Both the position numbers and the translations under genes were made by a program. A DNA stretch of 64,000 bases from Candidatus Melainabacteria bacterium. GTDB lineage: Bacteria; Cyanobacteriota; Vampirovibrionia; Obscuribacterales; Obscuribacteraceae. Below are positions 60,280-64,000 of this stretch, one piece after another (position 1 is the stretch's first letter; each line of letters starts with the position of its first letter). The notes beneath the pieces were generated by a model. It was not told where the DNA came from, did no database searches, and saw only the letters and a list, made by a program, of their open reading frames with translations. The stretch spans positions 147,832 through 211,831 of the forward strand of contig RXJR01000010.1 in NCBI GenBank assembly GCA_003963305.1, in the 5' to 3' direction.

Positions 60280-61500
60280 ATGGACAAACTCATCGGACTA
60301 CTAGGCATCGCCGTCATCATCGGCATCGCCGTGCTTCTCTCCAACAACCGAAAAGCGATCAAGTGGCGCCCGGTTGTTGTTGGTCTCGCCTTCAACTTCA
60401 TCGCCGCCCTGCTCATTCTCAAAGTGCCGATCACACGCCAGGCTTTCGAGGCGGTCGGACAGGGCATCAACAAGCTGCTCGAATTTGCTGTCGACGGCGC
60501 GGCGGGAATCTTCGGCGACAAGCTGGCCCGTGGCGAATTCATCTTCGCTATCAGGGTCGGCTCTTCGATCATTCTCATCGCCGCCCTCTCGTCACTGGCA
60601 TACTACCTGGGCATCATGCAGCGCATCGTCAAGCTCCTCGCCCGAGGACTGATGCGCACCATGGGCATCACCGGACCGGAAGCGCTCTCAAGCGTTGCCG
60701 CGGTTTTCGTCGGTCAGGTGGAGTGTCAGTTTCTGATCAAGCCGTATCTGAAGCGGCTGAGCAGCTCTGAACTCTTCACATCGATCGCCGCTGCCATGGC
60801 GACTATTTCCGGATCGGCCCTGGTCGCTTACACGGCTCTGGGCATGAATCCGGTCTGGCTGCTGTCAGCCTCGATCATGTCGATATTCGCCGGCATCGCG
60901 ATCGCCAAGATCCTCTGCCCGGAAACGGAGCAGAAGGCACTCACGGGCGAGGTGGTTCTCGACATCGAGAACAAACCTGTGAACGCCTTTGATGCCATCG
61001 CCCACGGTGCAATGGACGGTGCCAAAATCGCCGTCAACGTGATGGTGATGGTGCTGGTCGGTATCGCCATGGTGGCGATGATCAACTTCTTGATCGCCAT
61101 TCCGCTGCACTGGTTCGGTGTCAGCTGGCAGATCCAGGACATGCTCGGCGTGTTGCTCACACCGCTGGCCTGGCTGCTCGGCGTGCCCGCGCACGAGGCC
61201 TTCCACGTGGCACGCCTGATGGCTACCGAAATCTTCGTCAACGAGTTCGTCGCTTACGGAGAGCTCAGCCAGGTCATCCACGGACACGGCGCCTACGTCT
61301 TGAGCGAACGCACACAGCTGATTGCGACGGCAGCGCTGTGCGGCTTTGCCAACCTCGGCTCGATCGCCATCAACATCGGCGGTCTGGGCGCGATGGCTCC
61401 CGACAGACGCGGTGAAATCGCCAAGATCGGCTTGAAGTGCCTGGTCGCGGCGAATCTGGCCACATGGATCACAGCCGCTACCTGCGGACTTTTCATGTAG
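60280..61500 (+). CDS. nupC: Concentrative nucleoside transporter (NupC/CNT family)
   Basis: Symports nucleosides with protons or Na+ across the inner membrane. The 406-aa protein has about eight to ten TM helices and the CNT signature blocks VFVGQVECQFLIKPYL, ATISGSALVAYTALGM, ALTGEVVLDIENKPVNAFDA and the conserved NEFVAYGELSQ with TAALCGFANLGSIAINIGGL. The ATG at 60280 has GGAG eight bases upstream; longer in-frame starts are unsupported. It stands alone on the plus strand, with a strong terminator behind it. It may feed the salvage pathway that includes the cytidine deaminase at 11 kb (inference). Confidence 0.94.
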   Translation: MDKLIGLLGIAVIIGIAVLLSNNRKAIKWRPVVVGLAFNFIAALLILKVPITRQAFEAVGQGINKLLEFAVDGAAGIFGDKLARGEFIFAIRVGSSIILIAALSSLAYYLGIMQRIVKLLARGLMRTMGITGPEALSSVAAVFVGQVECQFLIKPYLKRLSSSELFTSIAAAMATISGSALVAYTALGMNPVWLLSASIMSIFAGIAIAKILCPETEQKALTGEVVLDIENKPVNAFDAIAHGAMDGAKIAVNVMVMVLVGIAMVAMINFLIAIPLHWFGVSWQIQDMLGVLLTPLAWLLGVPAHEAFHVARLMATEIFVNEFVAYGELSQVIHGHGAYVLSERTQLIATAALCGFANLGSIAINIGGLGAMAPDRRGEIAKIGLKCLVAANLATWITAATCGLFM

Positions 61501-61526
61501 ACCACCGCGCTTGACTGACTTTCGAG

Positions 61527-61578
61527 AGCGGCAGGGTAGATCGTTGAAAAACGACACTCCCTGCCGCTTTCGCTTTTA
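61527..61578 (+). terminator. Intrinsic terminator of nupC
   Basis: AGCGGCAGGG (61527-61536) pairs with CCCTGCCGCT (61559-61568), with an inner TCGTT/AACGA stem; TTCGCTTTTA follows. Confidence 0.85.
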
Positions 61579-61676
61579 TCCCACCCTACTATACTATAGA
61601 ATAGCTTGCGATAAAAATGAAAACTGTTAAAAGCCGGTCCCTTTCAGCAAATCGATGGTTATCCAACCTGAATGCG

Positions 61677-61711
61677 ACCGGCGAAAGCAGCAAAGAGCCG
61701 CGTTCGCCGGT
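61677..61711 (-). terminator. Hairpin after the 119-aa membrane protein gene
   Basis: ACCGGCGAA and TTCGCCGGT form a perfect 9-bp stem 26 bases beyond the minus-strand stop. No T-run. Confidence 0.5.
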
Positions 61712-61736
61712 CCTTCATGCCTTACAGCTCGGACGC

Positions 61737-62096
61737 CTAGGTCTCAGGACCAAGAAGGCGGTAGCCGAAGCCGTTGATGACACCAATCACGAGCACGCCC
61801 CCCGTCACGAGCAAGACATCGAAGGCAGACAGCACAGCCGAGATCTTGTAGCTGACGGCGAGAAAAGCAATAATGCCACCGAAGACGACTCCGGTCGCGA
61901 TCACACCGCCCAGGATGGGACGGCTGGAGCCGAAAGCAGCGATGAGACCGCCGATGACGGCGCCCAGAACGAGACCGACGACGGCAGCTGCCTGTAGGTG
62001 CGGGTTCAGTCCGTAGGCGATGATGTTGAAGATCAATTCGGCGATGGAGCAGGCCAGAGCACTGCCCAGGACGCCAGTCAGTTTGTTCTTTTGCAT
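61737..62096 (-). CDS. Four-TM membrane protein, 119 aa
   Basis: Hydrophobic segments at about residues 8-30, 36-58, 62-84 and 88-112, Gly-rich (LVLGAVIGGLIAAFG; LGGVIATGVVFGGIIAFLAV), as in small membrane proteins of the TIGR04086/YrzE type; the family is not certain. AAGG precedes the ATG by eight bases. Transcribed away from its upstream neighbour after a long structured leader. Confidence 0.65.
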   Translation of the reverse strand: MQKNKLTGVLGSALACSIAELIFNIIAYGLNPHLQAAAVVGLVLGAVIGGLIAAFGSSRPILGGVIATGVVFGGIIAFLAVSYKISAVLSAFDVLLVTGGVLVIGVINGFGYRLLGPET

Positions 62097-62186
62097 GCAC
62101 GTACCTTCTTTCTAATCGGCACTTAGCACGATTTGTTGAATTGAGATTTGAATATTGGTCACAAGCAAAGGCACTAACGGCAGGCA

Positions 62187-62220
62187 GGCGATGCTCAGCA
62201 CAAGCGTGCTCAACATCGCC
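62187..62220 (-). promoter_or_regulatory. Interrupted stem between the DUF4870 gene and the next gene
   Basis: GGCGATG and CATCGCC form the outer stem, and AGCAC-AAGC-GTGCT the inner stem with tetraloop. Confidence 0.6.
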
Positions 62221-62275
62221 CACCGGTCTTGTCAGTCAGCGTCGCGAGCAGTTCTCGTTTGCTGCGCCGCCGTCG

Positions 62276-62629
62276 TCATCGGATGATCCGGATGGTGAGC
62301 GGATAGCGATAGGCCGTGCCACCGCCGGCAGTGATGGCGGCGATGATGGGCAGAATGAAGCCCAGAACGCCGACCGCGATGAGCATGGGAATGCCGATGA
62401 TGAAGAAGCACAGCAGCGCCGAAACGATCGCCCAGAAGACCAGGTTGATCTGGAAGTTGAGCACCTCTTTGGCCTGGTCCTTGACGAAGGGCGAGTCCGA
62501 GATGAGCATGATGACCAGCGGCACGAAGATGTTGCAGAGGATGGAGGTGGCCAGAAGCGAGACCAGATGGCAGATGACAGCCAGGGTTCGCTCCTCGCCG
62601 GTGGTGTTGCTGAGATTGGTTGCAGACAT
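62276..62629 (-). CDS. DUF4870 (Tic20-like) membrane protein
   Basis: A 117-aa protein with three to four TM helices and the DUF4870 pattern: ERTLAVICHLVSLLATSILC, VPLVIMLISDSPFVKDQAKE, VLNFQINLVFWAIVSALLCF, ending in a Gly/Ala/Tyr stretch (ITAGGGTAYRYPLTIRII). GAGGAC lies five to six bases before the ATG. Role unknown in this family. Confidence 0.87.
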   Translation of the reverse strand: MSATNLSNTTGEERTLAVICHLVSLLATSILCNIFVPLVIMLISDSPFVKDQAKEVLNFQINLVFWAIVSALLCFFIIGIPMLIAVGVLGFILPIIAAITAGGGTAYRYPLTIRIIR

Positions 62630-62650
62630 GTTGTCCTCTCTTAAAAGTCC

Positions 62651-62765
62651 AGCTGAAGTTGTTCAGCTCAAATGTGCATTGACATGACGAGCAAACCCGC
62701 TTGTGAAGCAGGTGCCCGAAGGTGGCCAGGCTGACGGAGAGGGAGCGGCTGAAGTGCTCCCTCTC
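62651..62765 (-). promoter_or_regulatory. Leader tetraloop hairpin and post-stop hairpin
   Basis: AGCTGAA-GTTG-TTCAGCT (62651-62668) is a perfect 7-bp stem before the DUF4870 gene. GAGAGGGAGC (62737-62746) and GCTCCCTCTC (62756-62765) form a perfect 10-bp stem after the preceding gene's stop at 62776. Confidence 0.65.
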
Positions 62766-62775
62766 TGTCCATGAA

Positions 62776-63132
62776 TCAAACTGCGGCAAGCTCCCTGTCG
62801 CTCCAGAGCGACTTCGGAACCGGCTTGCCATGCTGGTCGCGCAGAGCGATGCAGTAGCAGGGTCCACCCGACTCCATCACTTCCTGCACGTACTCCTCCA
62901 GCACGGTACCGTTGGCCAGCGTGTAGCGATGCAAATCGCCGGCGAACAGCTTGTAGCGCGCACGCACACGGCTGTACACGCGTTTCTCGACACAGGCGAC
63001 CCGACGAACACGGTCGAAAGGCACTTCCTTCCCACCGGCGCGGATCTCCTTGCCGACTTCGTGCACCAGCTTGGTGCGATTGACCTTGCGACGAGCCCAC
63101 TGGTTGAGCCCTTTGAACTGGTCCATTCTCAT
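62776..63132 (-). CDS. Hypothetical basic protein, 118 aa
   Basis: A soluble, Arg/Lys-rich protein (LNQWARRKVNRTKLVHEVGK; RRVACVEKRVYSRVRARYKL) with two nearby cysteines (GPCYCIALRDQ). It could bind nucleic acid, but no named fold is recognised. GAGGA precedes the ATG by seven to eight bases. Confidence 0.6.
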   Translation of the reverse strand: MRMDQFKGLNQWARRKVNRTKLVHEVGKEIRAGGKEVPFDRVRRVACVEKRVYSRVRARYKLFAGDLHRYTLANGTVLEEYVQEVMESGGPCYCIALRDQHGKPVPKSLWSDRELAAV

Positions 63133-63164
63133 AGCAATTTCCTCTTTGTCTTTGAGTGATTACA

Positions 63165-63256
63165 GGGTGCTGGAACACCCGTTTCAGAAGCAGGCCAACG
63201 TGGGCATTGAGCTCGACGTTGGGTGAGCGAGAGGCAATGCCTGGCACCGCCTCTCG
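63165..63256 (-). promoter_or_regulatory. Cluster of three stems between two small genes
   Basis: GGGTG-CTGGAA-CACCC (63165-63180), CCAACGT with ACGTTGG (63195-63222) and CGAGAGGC with GCCTCTCG (63228-63256). Confidence 0.6.
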
Positions 63257-63296
63257 AGAAGTTTCAAGACCCTGAGGTCGTGACCGAGGCTGAGCC

Positions 63297-63629
63297 TCAG
63301 TAGTAGAGGTCGTGCAAACGACCGAAGATGCGCTCGACTTCAGGCGCTCGCGAACCGAGTGCCTTCTCCATGACGCACAGCGCCTCGCCCAGCACTTCAC
63401 GCGCCTGGTCGAGGCTGTTCATGGCCGTCAGGATGGTGCCGAGGTCTTCCAGGCAGTAGCCGTAAGCACGGCTGTCTTTGCCGATGTGCTCAGCGGCGAG
63501 CGCCAGCGCTTCACGACAGATGCGTTCAGCGGCGATGTAGTCCTTCTTCCGCCATTCGCTCGTGGCACTGTCGAGAAGGGCAGCGACGCGGGAAGCGTAG
63601 CTGGTCTCAGGGATGTTCGGATTCGTCAT
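63297..63629 (-). CDS. Small TPR protein, 110 aa
   Basis: Two TPRs of the kinesin-light-chain style (KKDYIAAERICREALALAAE; SLDQAREVLGEALCVMEKAL) separated by YGYCLEDLGTILTAM. No signal peptide, so cytoplasmic adaptor. GGAG precedes the ATG by five to six bases. Confidence 0.8.
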   Translation of the reverse strand: MTNPNIPETSYASRVAALLDSATSEWRKKDYIAAERICREALALAAEHIGKDSRAYGYCLEDLGTILTAMNSLDQAREVLGEALCVMEKALGSRAPEVERIFGRLHDLYY

Positions 63630-63662
63630 TCAGACTCCGTTGCAGTTGATGGGTTCGTCGGA

Positions 63663-63678
63663 GCACCAATCAAGGTGC
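63663..63678 (-). promoter_or_regulatory. GCACC-N6-GGTGC leader element
   Basis: GCACC-AATCAA-GGTGC, 33 bases before the start of the small TPR gene. Confidence 0.55.
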
Positions 63679-63713
63679 CAGTGATTTTTGGTGGCAATCT
63701 CCCTGAGGTTGTG

Positions 63714-63935
63714 TCAATCGACCACACGAATCTGGTCGGCACCATAGGCAGCAGCCCAGAGAGCCTTGTAGGTCCAGTATTCGTGTGGGTCCGGAGGCGT
63801 GGTTCGCTTTGCTTCGTACTCAGCTACCAACGCCTCATAACGCTGCTGGGCCTGGGCGGCTTGCACAGACGTGAGAATGACTTCACGCCGCGTGTCGACC
63901 GCCTGAACGCCAGCTGCATCGCTTGAGTCAGGCAT
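63714..63935 (-). CDS. Hypothetical protein, 73 aa
   Basis: A short helical protein (ILTSVQAAQAQQRYEALVAE; EYWTYKALWAAAYGADQI). GGAG lies seven bases before the ATG. Cotranscription with the TPR gene is possible. Positions 63936-64000 are its leader, cut by the window edge. Family unknown. Confidence 0.55.
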   Translation of the reverse strand: MPDSSDAAGVQAVDTRREVILTSVQAAQAQQRYEALVAEYEAKRTTPPDPHEYWTYKALWAAAYGADQIRVVD

Positions 63936-64000
63936 TGCAAAGCTCCGGAAAGAGTTGAAAGTCGCAGTCCCTCTCGGCTGTTTTGAAGTTCAGTGATTAG

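Noticed and set aside
1-64000. Search for tRNA, rRNA, CRISPR arrays, transposases, integrases and attachment sites.
   Set aside because: None seen. No direct-repeat/spacer pattern, no T-loop-like GGTTCGAATCC, and no DDE or recombinase motifs in the recognised genes.

Overview
The window looks chromosomal and bacterial. It has no rRNA, tRNA, CRISPR array, insertion sequence, integrase or phage gene that I can recognise. The gene mix is TPR proteins with signal peptides, a Hanks-type kinase with an extracytoplasmic tail, a DUF4388 (PatA-like) plus GGDEF-like protein, an L,D-transpeptidase, a periplasmic amidase, tandem M16 peptidases, a MoxR/VWA operon and many small lineage-specific membrane proteins. 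This would fit a large-genome, non-photosynthetic relative of Cyanobacteria such as Obscuribacterales (Vampirovibrionia/Melainabacteria). That placement is inference from gene content; no marker gene in the window proves it.

Layout. 0.1-6.5 kb: an adenylate kinase-like protein, a TPR protein with a J-like tail, an unknown protein coupled to a secreted TPR protein, a divergent subtilase, a stand-alone RapZ C-terminal domain and a small membrane protein. 6.8-11.4 kb: a secreted emfourin-like protein, FolC, a Ser/Thr kinase and cytidine deaminase. 12.1-20.9 kb (+): two tandem M16 peptidases, a membrane protein, a Pro-aminopeptidase, a two-TM potassium channel and a membrane protein with a paralogue near 58.5 kb. 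21-30 kb: DUF4388/GGDEF-like protein, amidase, an unknown secreted protein divergent from an L,D-transpeptidase, a sigma factor, a repeat-built secreted protein and an Nfu_N-like protein. 30.3-42.0 kb (-): one long operon-like run whose first six genes match the mxaC/K/L + R/S/A set (VWA, MxaK-like, VWA, MoxR ATPase, DUF58, MxaA-like), followed by a C-terminal processing protease, two MORN/YwqK-like paralogues and two small proteins. 43.3-46.3 kb (+): small unknown proteins around an acyl-CoA dehydrogenase. 46.4-49.3 kb (-): an OmpR-type regulator and its histidine kinase. 50.2-59.0 kb (-): an animal-haem-peroxidase/alpha-dioxygenase-like protein beside a catalase-like protein (a possible oxylipin pair), a sedolisin, and paralogous small proteins. 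59.4-63.9 kb: a SRPBCC protein, NupC transporter, DUF4870 and other small proteins.

Two gene classes seem to be mixed. One is GC-rich with C/G-ending codons, and almost every one of its intergenic gaps carries perfect stem-loops: commonly one after the stop codon and one just before the Shine-Dalgarno sequence. Examples are 12-20 kb, 30-46 kb and 50-64 kb. The other class has more even composition and lacks these hairpins (roughly 2.7-10.9, 21-25 and 46.4-49.9 kb). Six of the hairpins share the form GCACC-N6-GGTGC. This gene-by-gene RNA architecture, and the hairpin family within it, is the most unusual signal I see.

Limits: products were assigned by eye from motifs, with no database search. 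Start codons were chosen from Shine-Dalgarno spacing, signal peptides and family length. Hairpins were found by reading, not by an energy calculation.
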